Positions 44,072 through 53,168 are shown, counted from the first letter of the stretch. The stretch is DNA of 64,000 nucleotides from Acetobacteraceae bacterium (GCA_031291725.1 JARLIM010000021.1:248001-312000), one strand, 5' to 3'. Program-made: numbers and translations. The notes: generated by a model from the sequence alone, not told the origin.

Positions 44072-44326
44072 CTATGCAGCGCGGCGGGAAGCGGCACGCG
44101 GACGGCGGCGTGCTTCGTCCGGCTTCACCGGCTGGCCGGTCCGGATCGAGGCAGCGGGCAGATTGTCAACGTAGGATCGCAGAGCGTCCGCCGGAATCAG
44201 AGTGCGCCCGCCCGCCTTCTTGGCGGGCAAATCTCCGGCACCGATCAGTTCGTAGAGCTTGGTAAGACCAATCCCGAGGACGCGCGCCGCGTCTTTCGGC
44301 TGGTATGCAATAACATCGGTGGGCAT
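44072..44326 (-). CDS. Excisionase/AlpA-type DNA-binding protein
   Basis: An 84-residue HTH_17 protein (YQPKDAARVLGIGLTKLYELI, then GGRTLIPADALRSYVDNLP) with a basic tail (RRRPRAASRRAA). Proteins of this type direct integrase toward excision or activate satellite genes (AlpA in P4). The ATG at 44326 follows GAGGTCAACCG. A 22-bp perfect palindrome and three 11-bp iterons lie 68-116 bp upstream and are its likely target or a replication origin. Confidence 0.8.
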   Translation of the reverse strand: MPTDVIAYQPKDAARVLGIGLTKLYELIGAGDLPAKKAGGRTLIPADALRSYVDNLPAASIRTGQPVKPDEARRRPRAASRRAA

Positions 44327-44393
44327 CGGTTGACCTCGCAGGACGTTGAAGACCTGCGAAGGATGTCCAGATGCACCGGGTGCCGTAATCGGT

Positions 44394-44442
44394 GTGCAGC
44401 GTGCGCACGCTGCACGATCACTGCTCGCTCACTGCACGATCA
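44394..44442. promoter_or_regulatory. 22-bp perfect palindrome with three 11-bp iterons
   Basis: GTGCAGCGTGC followed by its exact complement GCACGCTGCAC (44394-44415) overlaps the first of three adjacent 11-mers: CTGCACGATCA (44410-44420), CTGCTCGCTCA (44421-44431) and CTGCACGATCA (44432-44442). The block lies between the 250-aa gene stop and the excisionase-like gene. It could be an operator, an origin with iterons, or both. Confidence 0.7.
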
Positions 44443-45170
44443 TTTTGCCTTGATGCACGCTTGAATTTGCTGGGCACAGCATTCCAAGCCGCCAATGCCT
44501 CGCGCCAGGTGCAGCGAGTTGCATCCATACATTCTTGGATAGCGCTATCTCGCTTGCGGAGCGGCGCGCCGTCTTTGACGTTGCAATATGCGATCATCCA
44601 GGCTTTAGCCATCTCACCTTCCGAGGCGGCCGGTGCATCTGCTGAAGCATCAACCGTATGGCGCCGCACCCGAACGGCGCCATACACGAGGCCATCGCCG
44701 GCCAAGCTGCTGTTCGCAAGGTCGACATCCAGCCCGACGAGATCGCGCGGTGCTAGAGTGGTCGTGCGCCCGTCATGCAGCCGGGCCGACACCTCGAATG
44801 CACCGCTGACGAGTGCCTGCCGCAGCTTGAACGGCAGAACACACCGCATGAGATGGCGCCCCAAACGTTGCCGACGGTCTGCACGCTGCGCCATCTCGGC
44901 GCGAAGCAGTACGAGGAATCTCGGCTCTGCCCAGAGCGTCGCCAAGGCAGCTTGAACATCATCGCCTGGACGCAGATTCGTTCTGATCCGTGTGGCGGCG
45001 TTGATGATGCTCGGATCACGCCGCATCAATGCTGCCTCGGCCCGCTCGACCGCGCCGGGCGATGCTGTGGGGTTTGACACCCACCAGCTCGCAAGCCCGC
45101 ACATCTTCGGAGCGATCAGCTTGGCTGCCTGCCAAAGGTTGAGCCAGCCTGCCTGATTTTCGCTGAACAT
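44418..45170 (-). CDS. Hypothetical island protein (250 aa)
   Basis: I do not recognise this protein. From the ATG at 45170 it has 250 residues beginning MFSENQAGWLNLWQAAKLIA, an Arg-rich middle (RAEMAQRADRRQRLGRHLMR), and a C-terminal helix with CMDATRCTWREALAAWNAVP. The start lies 1 nt after the integrase stop, so the two are co-transcribed. Its stop falls inside the first 11-bp iteron, so readthrough here could affect that site. A DNA-binding or replication role is possible from its basic character only. Confidence 0.6.
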   Translation of the reverse strand: MFSENQAGWLNLWQAAKLIAPKMCGLASWWVSNPTASPGAVERAEAALMRRDPSIINAATRIRTNLRPGDDVQAALATLWAEPRFLVLLRAEMAQRADRRQRLGRHLMRCVLPFKLRQALVSGAFEVSARLHDGRTTTLAPRDLVGLDVDLANSSLAGDGLVYGAVRVRRHTVDASADAPAASEGEMAKAWMIAYCNVKDGAPLRKRDSAIQECMDATRCTWREALAAWNAVPSKFKRASRQNDRAVSEQ

Positions 45171-45171
45171 A

Positions 45172-46470
45172 TCAGGCCACGCCCCCCGCCCCAGCTGCGC
45201 GGATCGCCACCACGTTCCCGCCATCGGCCTGCATTGGCTTGGCGCAGTGATCCGCCCATGCCTCCATCATTCTGCGCCGCTTTTCGAGCTGATCGCCGCG
45301 ACGGTAAGCCGCCTCGACCTTGTCTTTGACGGTGTGCGCCAGTGCGGCTTCTGCGGTGTCCCGGTCGAAACTGGTCGCCTCGCTGGCCCAATCACGAAAG
45401 GTGGAACGGAAGCCGTGCACCGTGATGTCTTCCCGCCCCATGCGGCGCAGGAGCATGGCCAAAGTCATTTGCGAAAGGCCGGAATTTTCACCTTTCTGGC
45501 CGGGGAACACAAAGGCGTCTGGCCCGCTGGTCTTCCGCAGCTCTTGGGCCTTGGTCAGCACCGCCAGAGCGGCAGGCGTGAGCGGCACCCGATGTTCGCG
45601 CTTCGCCTTCATCCGCGCGCCGGGGATGGTCCAGAGCTTGGCTTGCAGATCAATCTCGGACCACCGCGCCCCAAGCACTTCGCCGGTGCGCGCTGCCGTC
45701 AGGATGGCGAACTCCAAGCCAAAGGCAGAGACGCTAGCAATCTGTCGTAGGTCTGCCAGGAAGGCGCCGATTTGCTGCCAGGGCAGCGCCGCATGGTGCT
45801 CGACAGTGGCGACTTTGCTGCGGGAAGGCAGCATGCTGGCCAGATGCCCCTTCCACCTGGCCGGATTGGGGCCGCTGCGCCACTCTAACGGCGTGGCATA
45901 GTCAAGCACCGCCTCGATGCGCCCGCGCAACCGCGATGCGGTTTCTGGTTTGTTGTGCCAGATCGGCCGCAGGGCATCCATCACATGCCCGGTGTTCACC
46001 TCCGCCACCAGCAGATCGCCGAAATGCGGATAGGCATATGTTTCAAGCGTGCTTGTCCACTGCGCAACGTGCTTCGTATTGCGCCATCCCGCCTCATGGG
46101 CGGCAACATAGAGCTTCGCCACATCGCGAAATGTGCGTGCGGCGGCGGTCTTCGCTGCCGCCTGGCGCGCAGTTCGCTCGTCCCTGCGCACCACTGCCGG
46201 ATTAATCCCAGCCCTAACCTGCCGACACAGGGTTGTCGCCATGTCGCGAGCCTCGGCCAGCGATACCGCCGCCTTGTCGTCTTCGCTTTCCGGCGCGGGG
46301 CCAAGCCCCAGGTCATGCCTCTTGCCGCCAAAGGCGAAGCGAAACACCCAGGACCTCGCGCCCGAAGGCTTCACCAGCAGGTGCAAATTGTTGCCATCTG
46401 CGTGCCGACCGGGTTTGAGCCTCTTGGCGATGATCCCCTTTGCAGTGAGCGGGCTGGCGTGACGCGGCAT
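45172..46470 (-). CDS. P4-family tyrosine integrase
   Basis: A 432-residue site-specific recombinase. The N-terminal DUF4102 arm domain (GRHADGNNLHLLVKPSGARS) precedes a core-binding domain and a catalytic domain with Arg261 (TAARTGEVLGARW), Lys near 288-290, His352 and Arg355 (VHGFRSTFRDWA), His379 and the nucleophile Tyr389 (AAYRRGDQ). All key residues are present, so it should be active. The gene lies 183 bp inside attR and points into the island. It is the only intact integrase here, in contrast to the stubs on the left arm. Confidence 0.95.
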   Translation of the reverse strand: MPRHASPLTAKGIIAKRLKPGRHADGNNLHLLVKPSGARSWVFRFAFGGKRHDLGLGPAPESEDDKAAVSLAEARDMATTLCRQVRAGINPAVVRRDERTARQAAAKTAAARTFRDVAKLYVAAHEAGWRNTKHVAQWTSTLETYAYPHFGDLLVAEVNTGHVMDALRPIWHNKPETASRLRGRIEAVLDYATPLEWRSGPNPARWKGHLASMLPSRSKVATVEHHAALPWQQIGAFLADLRQIASVSAFGLEFAILTAARTGEVLGARWSEIDLQAKLWTIPGARMKAKREHRVPLTPAALAVLTKAQELRKTSGPDAFVFPGQKGENSGLSQMTLAMLLRRMGREDITVHGFRSTFRDWASEATSFDRDTAEAALAHTVKDKVEAAYRRGDQLEKRRRMMEAWADHCAKPMQADGGNVVAIRAAGAGGVA

Positions 46471-46652
46471 GGCATCTCTCAGAGAAGAATGGGGGGACCT
46501 ATTCCCCCTACCGTTCCCACATCATGCGGCCACAATTAAACGAAAGCAAACGAAAGTGCGCGAACAAAATTCAAGCAAACAATTGATAAAAGGTAGAATT
46601 ATCTAAGGCGCTCCCGATCACATCGAAAGCTTTCGGTCAAAAATTCTTCGGA

Positions 46653-46666
46653 CACACCCTCCGCCA
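46653..46666. other. attR: right attachment site of the island
   Basis: An exact 14-bp copy of the tRNA-Ser 3' end (CACACCCTCCGCCA). The sequence between it and the integrase is AT-rich, as is common at att sites. The two copies are 15,911 bp apart. From 46667 to 46742 I see no feature. Confidence 0.85.
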
Positions 46667-46742
46667 TTTTCCCATCGCCAACTCACGTAGCGCCCCGGTG
46701 GACGCCGGAATTTGGCCTGAATTCAACGGGGTTTTTCAGCTG

Positions 46743-46877
46743 CTATGAAGGTTTCTTTTTCGGCGCTGTCACCGGCGCCAGCGTGCCCTTCATTGAGGGG
46801 GCAGCCGCTATCGTCACGACCTTTGCCTTTTTCGGCTTCTTGGCTTCCCGATTGCCGTGCTGTTCACCCTTGGCCAT
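46743..46877 (-). CDS. Small basic conserved-type protein (44 aa)
   Basis: A 44-residue Lys-rich ORF (MAKGEQHGNREAKKPKKAKV, ending APKKKPS) with a strong TAGGAGATTTTC ribosome-binding site. From memory, similar MAKG...NREAKKPK proteins are widespread in proteobacteria with no assigned function. It lies just outside attR, so it is probably chromosomal. The 240 bp after it, up to hflX, is AT-rich and shows no gene. Confidence 0.7.
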   Translation of the reverse strand: MAKGEQHGNREAKKPKKAKVVTIAAAPSMKGTLAPVTAPKKKPS

Positions 46878-47119
46878 GAAAATCTCCTATATGTCGCCTG
46901 AGACACCGAGCAGACGGCGATAAATATGGCGCATATCTGCAAATAAAATACGGCAAAATCCGCATTGTTATCCGAAAACCGCAGAAAAGAACATGCCATT
47001 TCTACCGCCAGAAACCGCAGCCCGACCGTCCGGCACGCCCTCATCATAGCATATTTTTGCAGAAAAACTTCAATAAAACGATTTTTTATTTTTATAGTCA
47101 CCATCAAATATCGCAGCCT

Positions 47120-48496
47120 TCACCCCTTCCGACCGCCCAGCGCAATCCGCAGCCGCGCGATGGCGCTCGGCAGGCCTCGGACTTTCAGAATGCGGCCATT
47201 GGCATCGAATTCCTCCGCCAACACGCGGGTGTTTTCGTAAATCTCGCCCAGCAGCCCCTGTTGCGCATAGGGCAGCACCAGCACATCCTCCACCATCCGC
47301 GCCTCAAAATAGGCAATCAACGTCTCCCGCAGAGCGGCAACATCAGCGGCCGATTTGGCGGAGAGCAGAATGGCGTCGGGATGCTTTGCCAACAACGCGG
47401 CGCGCTCATCCCCGCTCAGCCGATCGCTTTTGTTCAGGATCAGGCGCCACGGCACCGCATCGGCGCCGATCTCGCGCAGCACCGTGCGGCTGACCTCCAA
47501 TTGCGCCTCATAAGTCGGGTCTGACGCATCGACGACATAGAGCAGCAGCGAGGCTTCCAGCGCCTCATCCAAGGTGGAGCGGAACGAGGCCACCAGATCA
47601 TGCGGCAATTGCTTGATGAAGCCCACCGTGTCCGAAATCAGAATGCGCGGCTTGGCCTCGGGCTTGAGGGTGCGCACGGTGGTGTCCAGCGTTGCGAAAA
47701 GCTGGTCCGCCACCAGCACCTCACTGCCCGTCAACGCCCGCATCAGCGACGATTTTCCGGCGTTGGTGTAGCCCACCAGCGCCACCCGCAATTGATCGTT
47801 GCGCGCCGAGCGGCGTTGATCGTTGTCGCGCTGGATTTGCTCCAACTGCGACTTCAACTCGGCCAGACGGTCACGGATGTTGCGGCGATCCAGGTCGAGA
47901 TTCGTCTCACCGGCCCCCACGCCGCGCTGTCGCCCACCGCCGCCCACCGCCGATTCGCGCAGACGTGGCGCCACGTATTTCAGCCGCGCCATCTCCACCT
48001 GCAACTTCGCCTCGCGGCTGCGGGCGTGGCGGTGGAAGATTTCGACAATCACGCCGGTGCGGTCGAGCACCTGGGCCCCGGTGGCGTTTTCCAGATTGCG
48101 CGCCTGACTGGGCGAGATCTCGTGATCGACGATGACATATTCCGGCGGCGTCTGATCCAGGGCGCCGTCTTCCTGCTCATCCTCCGGCTCGTCCGCCCCG
48201 GCAGCACCTTCGGCTTCGAAGCGCAGCCGCGCCTTGGATTTCTGCTTGGGCTTCCAGCCGCTCACCACGCCGGTGCCGCCGGTGATGGCGGCAAGTTCGG
48301 CCAGCTTGCCCTTGCCCAACACCGTCAGCCCACCAATCCCGCCGCGCTTTTGCACCAGCGTGCCCGCCACCTCATAGCCGAGGGTTTCAACGAGACGGCC
48401 GAGTTCCTTGAAACTGGCGTCCTGGGCGGCGTCGTCCACGCCGTCCATCTGAACGCCGACGAGAATGGCACGCGGCGTGGGCTGTTTGGTTTCCAT
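47120..48496 (-). CDS. hflX: Ribosome-associated GTPase HflX
   Basis: A 458-residue GTPase that splits stalled or heat-damaged ribosomes. The N-terminal HflX domain (LVETLGYEVAGTLVQKRGG; VVDHEISPSQARNLENATG; EIFHRHARSREAKLQVEMAR) precedes the G domain with GYTNAGKSSLMRAL, DTVGFIKQLP and NKSD. Homologues in alphaproteobacteria usually follow hfq, which is not here. It is divergent from the MarR gene. Confidence 0.95.
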   Translation of the reverse strand: METKQPTPRAILVGVQMDGVDDAAQDASFKELGRLVETLGYEVAGTLVQKRGGIGGLTVLGKGKLAELAAITGGTGVVSGWKPKQKSKARLRFEAEGAAGADEPEDEQEDGALDQTPPEYVIVDHEISPSQARNLENATGAQVLDRTGVIVEIFHRHARSREAKLQVEMARLKYVAPRLRESAVGGGGRQRGVGAGETNLDLDRRNIRDRLAELKSQLEQIQRDNDQRRSARNDQLRVALVGYTNAGKSSLMRALTGSEVLVADQLFATLDTTVRTLKPEAKPRILISDTVGFIKQLPHDLVASFRSTLDEALEASLLLYVVDASDPTYEAQLEVSRTVLREIGADAVPWRLILNKSDRLSGDERAALLAKHPDAILLSAKSAADVAALRETLIAYFEARMVEDVLVLPYAQQGLLGEIYENTRVLAEEFDANGRILKVRGLPSAIARLRIALGGRKG

Positions 48497-48575
48497 GCCG
48501 CGAAGCTAGCACGAACATGCCGCCACCCGCGCCCCGCGCCCCACTCCGCTCTGACATGCTTGCGGTGAAAGCAGG

Positions 48576-48604
48576 TTGACACTTCATAAGCTGGCTTATT
48601 ATCA
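48576..48604 (+). promoter_or_regulatory. Promoter with embedded operator for the marR-efflux operon
   Basis: TTGACA (48576-48581) and TTATCA (48599-48604), 17 bp apart, form a good sigma70-type promoter. The spacer is nearly filled by the palindrome ATAAGC-TG-GCTTAT (48586-48599). The MarR start codon follows at 48612, which implies a very short leader and repression by steric blocking. Confidence 0.6.
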
Positions 48605-48611
48605 GCCACGC

Positions 48612-49079
48612 ATGGAACTCTTGCCGGATGACCTGCTGATCCTGCTCAACGACCTTGCCCGCACCATCCGCACGGATGCCGACCGGCGGGCGCGCAATCA
48701 CGGGATGTCGCGGGCGCAATGGGTCATCCTCGCCCGCCTCAAGCGCACCCCCGGCCTGTCGCAACGCGAATTGGCGGAAATTCTAGAGGTGGAGCCGATC
48801 ACCGTCGGTCGGCTGGTGGACCGGCTGGAAGCGGGCGATTTCGTCGAGCGCAGGCCCGATCCGGCGGATCGGCGGATCTGGCGGCTGCATCTGCTGCCGG
48901 CCGCTGAGCCAGTACTGCATGCGCTGTCACTGCAACGCGATGAGATCCTCGGCATCGTCACCCAAGGCCTTGGCCCCACGCAGATCAACGCACTTGTCGC
49001 CACCTTGCATCGGATGAAAGACAACATGACCCCACATCGTCGCGCCGCCGTCACCGCCACCGAGCAGGAGCGCGGCTGA
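48612..49079 (+). CDS. MarR-family transcriptional regulator
   Basis: A 155-residue winged-helix repressor (MSRAQWVILARLKRTPGLSQ; LAEILEVEPITVGRLVDRLE; wing DFVERRPDPADRRIWRLHL). It heads an efflux operon in which each gene overlaps the next (TGATG), and it likely represses the operon through the palindrome between the -35 and -10 boxes. Release by a toxic aromatic or antibiotic ligand would be expected. The ATG at 48612 fits the family N terminus. Confidence 0.93.
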   Translation: MELLPDDLLILLNDLARTIRTDADRRARNHGMSRAQWVILARLKRTPGLSQRELAEILEVEPITVGRLVDRLEAGDFVERRPDPADRRIWRLHLLPAAEPVLHALSLQRDEILGIVTQGLGPTQINALVATLHRMKDNMTPHRRAAVTATEQERG

Positions 49080-50119
49080 TGTCGCAATCCACACGCAGCA
49101 ATGTGCTTCGCCCGGCGCTGATGCTGGGCGGCGTGGTGGTCGTCGCCGTGGGGGCTATCGCCTTCTGGCTGCAAGGCGGGCGGATTGTCAGCGTGGACGA
49201 CGCGATGATCGATGCGGCCAAGCTGCCGGTGTCCACCGACGTCTCCGGCATCGTCGCCGCCATCGCGGTGCATGAGGGCCAGAGCGTGCACCAGGGCGAT
49301 CTGCTGTTCCGCCTGGACGACACCCCCTTCCGCATCGCCCGCGATTCCGCCCGTGCCGATCTGGCGCAGACCGTGCTCGATGTCACCGCGATGAAGCGGG
49401 ATTATCTGCGCCTGCTGCATGCGGCGGGGGTGGCGGTGGCGAAGGTCGAGTCCGATCAGGCCAGCTTCAACCGCTATGCCAATCTGGTGCGCGGCGGCAG
49501 CGTGACGCAATCCGATTACGACGATGCCCGCTTCCGCCTCGCCGCCGACCAACAGGATCTTGAGCGTCTGCGTGCCGACGCCGACGCCCAATTGGCACGG
49601 CTGAACGGCAACCCGGACATCGCCCCCGCCGATACGCCGATCTATCAACGCGCCCGCGCACGGTTGGATGAAGCCGAACGCCAATTGGCGCACACGGCGG
49701 TGTATGCGCCCTTCGACGGCATCGTCACCCAAGTGGAAGCGGTCCAACCCGGCATGTATCTCGCCGCCGCCACCGCCGCCTTCGCCCTGGTCGGCACGGC
49801 GGATGTCTGGGCCGAGGGCAACCCGAAGGAGACCGAGCTGACCCACCTCAAGCCCGGTCAGAAAGTGACACTCAGCGTTGACACCTATCCGGGGCAGACA
49901 TGGCAGGGTGAGGTGGAGAGCATCGCCCCCGCCACCGGCTCGCAATTCTCGGTGCTGCCGGCGCAGAACACCTCGGGCAATTGGGTCAAGGTGGTGCAGC
50001 GCGTGCCGTTGCGCGTGCGGATCGCCCCACGCCAGGATGCGCCTGATCTGCGCGCCGGGATGAGCGTGGTGCTCGATATCGACACCGGGCACGTGCGCAG
50101 CCTGCACGATCTGTTCTGA
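49079..50119 (+). CDS. emrA: HlyD/EmrA-family membrane fusion protein
   Basis: A 346-residue periplasmic adaptor that links the inner-membrane pump to the outer-membrane channel. There is one N-terminal membrane anchor (about residues 11-31), a lipoyl-like half (IAVHEGQSVHQGDLLFRLDD), a coiled-coil hairpin (about 90-200) and the second half (VYAPFDGIVTQVEAVQPGMY). Its start overlaps the marR stop and its stop overlaps the pump start. Confidence 0.92.
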   Translation: MSQSTRSNVLRPALMLGGVVVVAVGAIAFWLQGGRIVSVDDAMIDAAKLPVSTDVSGIVAAIAVHEGQSVHQGDLLFRLDDTPFRIARDSARADLAQTVLDVTAMKRDYLRLLHAAGVAVAKVESDQASFNRYANLVRGGSVTQSDYDDARFRLAADQQDLERLRADADAQLARLNGNPDIAPADTPIYQRARARLDEAERQLAHTAVYAPFDGIVTQVEAVQPGMYLAAATAAFALVGTADVWAEGNPKETELTHLKPGQKVTLSVDTYPGQTWQGEVESIAPATGSQFSVLPAQNTSGNWVKVVQRVPLRVRIAPRQDAPDLRAGMSVVLDIDTGHVRSLHDLF

Positions 50120-51666
50120 TGTCCGCCGCCCGCCCCCTCACCGACGGTGTCGCTGCCAATCGTGGGTTGCTGACGCTGTGCGCCATGTTGGCCACCTTGA
50201 TGCAGTCGCTCGACGGCACCATCGCCAACGTCGCCCTGCCCTATATGCAAGGCTCGCTCGGCGCCAGTCAGGATGAGGTGAACTGGGTGTTGACGAGCTA
50301 CATCGTCGCCGCCGCCATCATGACCGCCCCCACCGGCTGGCTGACCACCCGCTTTGGCCGCACGCGGGTGTTCGTCGTCGCCGTGGCGGGCTTCACCATG
50401 GCCTCCGTGCTGTGCGGCATGGCGCAATCCATTGAGCAGATTGTGCTGTTCCGCCTGTTGCAGGGCATGTTCGGCGCCTCGCTGGTGCCGCTGTCGCAGG
50501 CGGTGATGTTCGATATCTATCCGGTCGAACAGCGCGGCTCGGCGATGGCGCTGTGGGGGATTGGTGTGATGGTCGGCCCGATTTTGGGCCCCACGCTCGG
50601 CGGTTGGCTGACGCAGAATTACGACTGGCGCTGGGTGTTCTACATCAATGTGCCGGTGGGCTTGCTCGCCGTGGCTGGCTTGCTGCTGTTCCTGCCGGAG
50701 ACCGAGCGCGCGCCATTGCGGTTCGACTGGATCGGCTTTGCCATGCTCAGCCTCGCCATCGGTGCCTTCCAGATGATGCTCGACCGCGGCAGCGAATTGG
50801 ATTGGTTCAGCGCCCGCGAGATCATCATCGAGGCGGTGCTGGCGGGGTTGGGACTGTATTGCTTCCTGGTGCATTTCGCCCTCGCCGAAAAGCCCTTCAT
50901 CGCGCCCAGCTTGTTCACCGATGTGAATTTCGTCGTCGGCACCACCTTCATCTTCCTCGTCGGTCTGATCCTCTACGCAACCCTGGCCCTCCTCACCCCG
51001 TATTTGCAGAATTTGATGCAATACCCGGTGCTCACCGCGGGCATCGTTCTGGCCCCGCGTGGCGCCGGCACGATGCTGGCGATGTTTATCTGTGGACGCT
51101 TGCTTGGGCGTGTGTCGGTGCGCGTGCTGGTGATCTTCGGCTTCAGCGTGACGATTTATTCGCTTTATCTGATGATGGGCTTCACCCCCGATGTCGCCCC
51201 ACGGGCGATCGTGGTGTCCGGATTCCTGCAAGGCTTGAGCGTGGGGTTCGTCTTCGTCTCGCTCTCCACCGTCACCTTCGCCACCCTGCCACCGGAATTG
51301 CGCACGCAGGGGACGAGCATTTACTCGCTGGTGCGCAATCTGGGCAGTTCGATTGGCATCTCCGTCACCGGGGCGCTGCTGATCCGCAACACCCAACTCA
51401 ACCACGCTTCGATTGCAGCCAATGTCACGCCGTTCAACCACGCGCTGCACAGCGGCATCGTGGCGCGGTTGTGGAACCCGCTGCACGCCGGGGGGGCTGC
51501 CGCCCTCAATGCCGAGATCACCCGGCAAGCCACGATCATTGCCTATGTCGATGACTTCAAGCTGATGATGCTGGTCTCGGCGCTGGCCCTGCCGCTGGTG
51601 TTCATGCTGCGCAAACCGGCCAATGTGTCGGTGGCAGCGTCGAGCCACGATGCGGTGATGGAATAG
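50119..51666 (+). CDS. emrB: EmrB/QacA-type MFS drug exporter (DHA2)
   Basis: A 515-residue proton-driven exporter with 14 predicted membrane segments. The family motifs LMQSLDGTIANVALPYMQG (first segment) and GWLTTRFGRTRVFV (motif A), and the antiporter motif-C region LWGIGVMVGPILGPTLGGWL, are visible. With EmrA and the NodT protein it forms a tripartite pump across both membranes. Substrates are likely hydrophobic toxic compounds. Confidence 0.95.
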   Translation: MSAARPLTDGVAANRGLLTLCAMLATLMQSLDGTIANVALPYMQGSLGASQDEVNWVLTSYIVAAAIMTAPTGWLTTRFGRTRVFVVAVAGFTMASVLCGMAQSIEQIVLFRLLQGMFGASLVPLSQAVMFDIYPVEQRGSAMALWGIGVMVGPILGPTLGGWLTQNYDWRWVFYINVPVGLLAVAGLLLFLPETERAPLRFDWIGFAMLSLAIGAFQMMLDRGSELDWFSAREIIIEAVLAGLGLYCFLVHFALAEKPFIAPSLFTDVNFVVGTTFIFLVGLILYATLALLTPYLQNLMQYPVLTAGIVLAPRGAGTMLAMFICGRLLGRVSVRVLVIFGFSVTIYSLYLMMGFTPDVAPRAIVVSGFLQGLSVGFVFVSLSTVTFATLPPELRTQGTSIYSLVRNLGSSIGISVTGALLIRNTQLNHASIAANVTPFNHALHSGIVARLWNPLHAGGAAALNAEITRQATIIAYVDDFKLMMLVSALALPLVFMLRKPANVSVAASSHDAVME

Positions 51667-51680
51667 GGGAAGAATTCCAC

Positions 51681-53168
51681 ATGCGTTTGACACCCACCCT
51701 GACGGCCCTTGCCGCCCTCGCCCTCAGCGGCTGCACGGTCGGGCCGGATTTCACCACTCCCGCAGCCCAACTGCCGCAGGCGAATTTCAACACCCATGCC
51801 GCAGCCGGTGCCGCTGCCCAGCCGGTGGCCGATGCCTGGTGGACGCTGTTTGGCGATGCCGAACTGACCAAGCTGGAAGGCCGCGTCGTCGGCGCCAATC
51901 TGGACGTGCAAGTGGCCGCCCTGCATCTGTCCGAAGCACGCAGCCAAGCCGGAATGGCCGGGACGGCCTTTCTGCCGGTGGTCAATGGCAACCTCAATGT
52001 GACGCATGAGGCACAGAGCGGGCGCGGCGTGGTCGCCCTGCTCGGTGGCAGCGCATCGCAAGCCACCGCGTCTAACGGTGCCGGGGGCACCACCAGTGGC
52101 TTTCCCAGCGCCCTGTCCTCCCCATTGGCGCAGCCAATCAGCCTGTATCAATTCGGCTTCGACGCCAGTTGGGAGGCCGATATCTGGGGCCGGGTGAAGC
52201 GCAGCGTGGAAGCCGCCGACGCCGGCGCGCAGATGTCGCAGGAAGCCGCCCGCTTCGTGCTGATCACCGCCCAGGCCGAATTGGCGCGCGATTACATGCA
52301 GTTGCGCGGCATTCAGTCCGATATCGCGCTGGTGCGGCGCAATCTGGGCACCGACGAACGCACGCTGAAACTCCTGCGCGACCGCTTCGCCAATGGGCTG
52401 GCAACCGAGCTTGACGTCACCAACCAGGACAGCGAGCGCGCCACCACCCAAGCCCTGTTGCCGGGGCTGGAACAGGCGCAAGGCCAGACCCTCAACGCCA
52501 TCGCCTATCTGCTCGGCGAGGCTCCGGGGGCGCTTGCCGCCGAACTCGCACCCTCCGCAGCACTGCCGCCCGCGCCACCCGTGCTGCCGGTGGGTTTGCC
52601 ATCTGATCTGACCCGCCGTCGCCCGGACATCCGACAGGCCGAGGCGCAATTGCACGCGGCAACCGCCAATGTCGGCGTGGCGGTTGCCGATTTCTATCCC
52701 CGCTTCACCCTGGGCTTCAGCGCCGCCTCACAAGCCTTGCAGCCGCATTATCTCGACGAATGGAGTGCCCGCACCTTCGGCTTCGGCCCCGGCATCACCC
52801 TGCCGATCTTCGAGGGCGGCAAGCTCAAGCGCACGCTGGAACTGCGGCAGACCGAGCAACAGGAAGCCGCCCTGCTCTATCGCCGTACGGTGCTGGGGGC
52901 CTTGCATGAGGTGGACAACGCCCTGATCGCCTGTGCCGCCGAACAGAACCGGCAGGTCCGCTTGGCCGAAGCCCTGGTGCAGACCCGCAAGGCACTCTCC
53001 CTGGCCCGCGCCCGCTACACCGGAGGCGTTGGCGATTTCCTCACCGTTCTCGACGCCGAACGCCGCGTGCTGGCGGGCGAGCAGGCGTTGAGCGAAAGCC
53101 GGACGAAGATTTCGACGGATCTGGTTCAGCTTTACAAGGCGCTGGGCGGCGGTTGGGGCGAGGGGTAG
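51681..53168 (+). CDS. NodT-family outer-membrane efflux lipoprotein
   Basis: A 495-residue TolC-like channel of the NodT/OprM type. The signal peptide ends in a lipobox (LALSGCTVGPDF), so the protein is acylated at Cys. Two OEP repeats follow (ADAWWTLFGDAELTKLEGRV; LPSDLTRRRPDIRQAEAQLH). It is the last gene of the marR-emrA-emrB operon, 14 bp after the pump. Confidence 0.94.
   Translation: MRLTPTLTALAALALSGCTVGPDFTTPAAQLPQANFNTHAAAGAAAQPVADAWWTLFGDAELTKLEGRVVGANLDVQVAALHLSEARSQAGMAGTAFLPVVNGNLNVTHEAQSGRGVVALLGGSASQATASNGAGGTTSGFPSALSSPLAQPISLYQFGFDASWEADIWGRVKRSVEAADAGAQMSQEAARFVLITAQAELARDYMQLRGIQSDIALVRRNLGTDERTLKLLRDRFANGLATELDVTNQDSERATTQALLPGLEQAQGQTLNAIAYLLGEAPGALAAELAPSAALPPAPPVLPVGLPSDLTRRRPDIRQAEAQLHAATANVGVAVADFYPRFTLGFSAASQALQPHYLDEWSARTFGFGPGITLPIFEGGKLKRTLELRQTEQQEAALLYRRTVLGALHEVDNALIACAAEQNRQVRLAEALVQTRKALSLARARYTGGVGDFLTVLDAERRVLAGEQALSESRTKISTDLVQLYKALGGGWGEG

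Noticed and set aside
30756..46652. CRISPR array or cas genes in the island
   Set aside because: No regularly spaced repeats with unique spacers and no Cas-like proteins were seen. The only short repeats are the iterons at 44410-44442.
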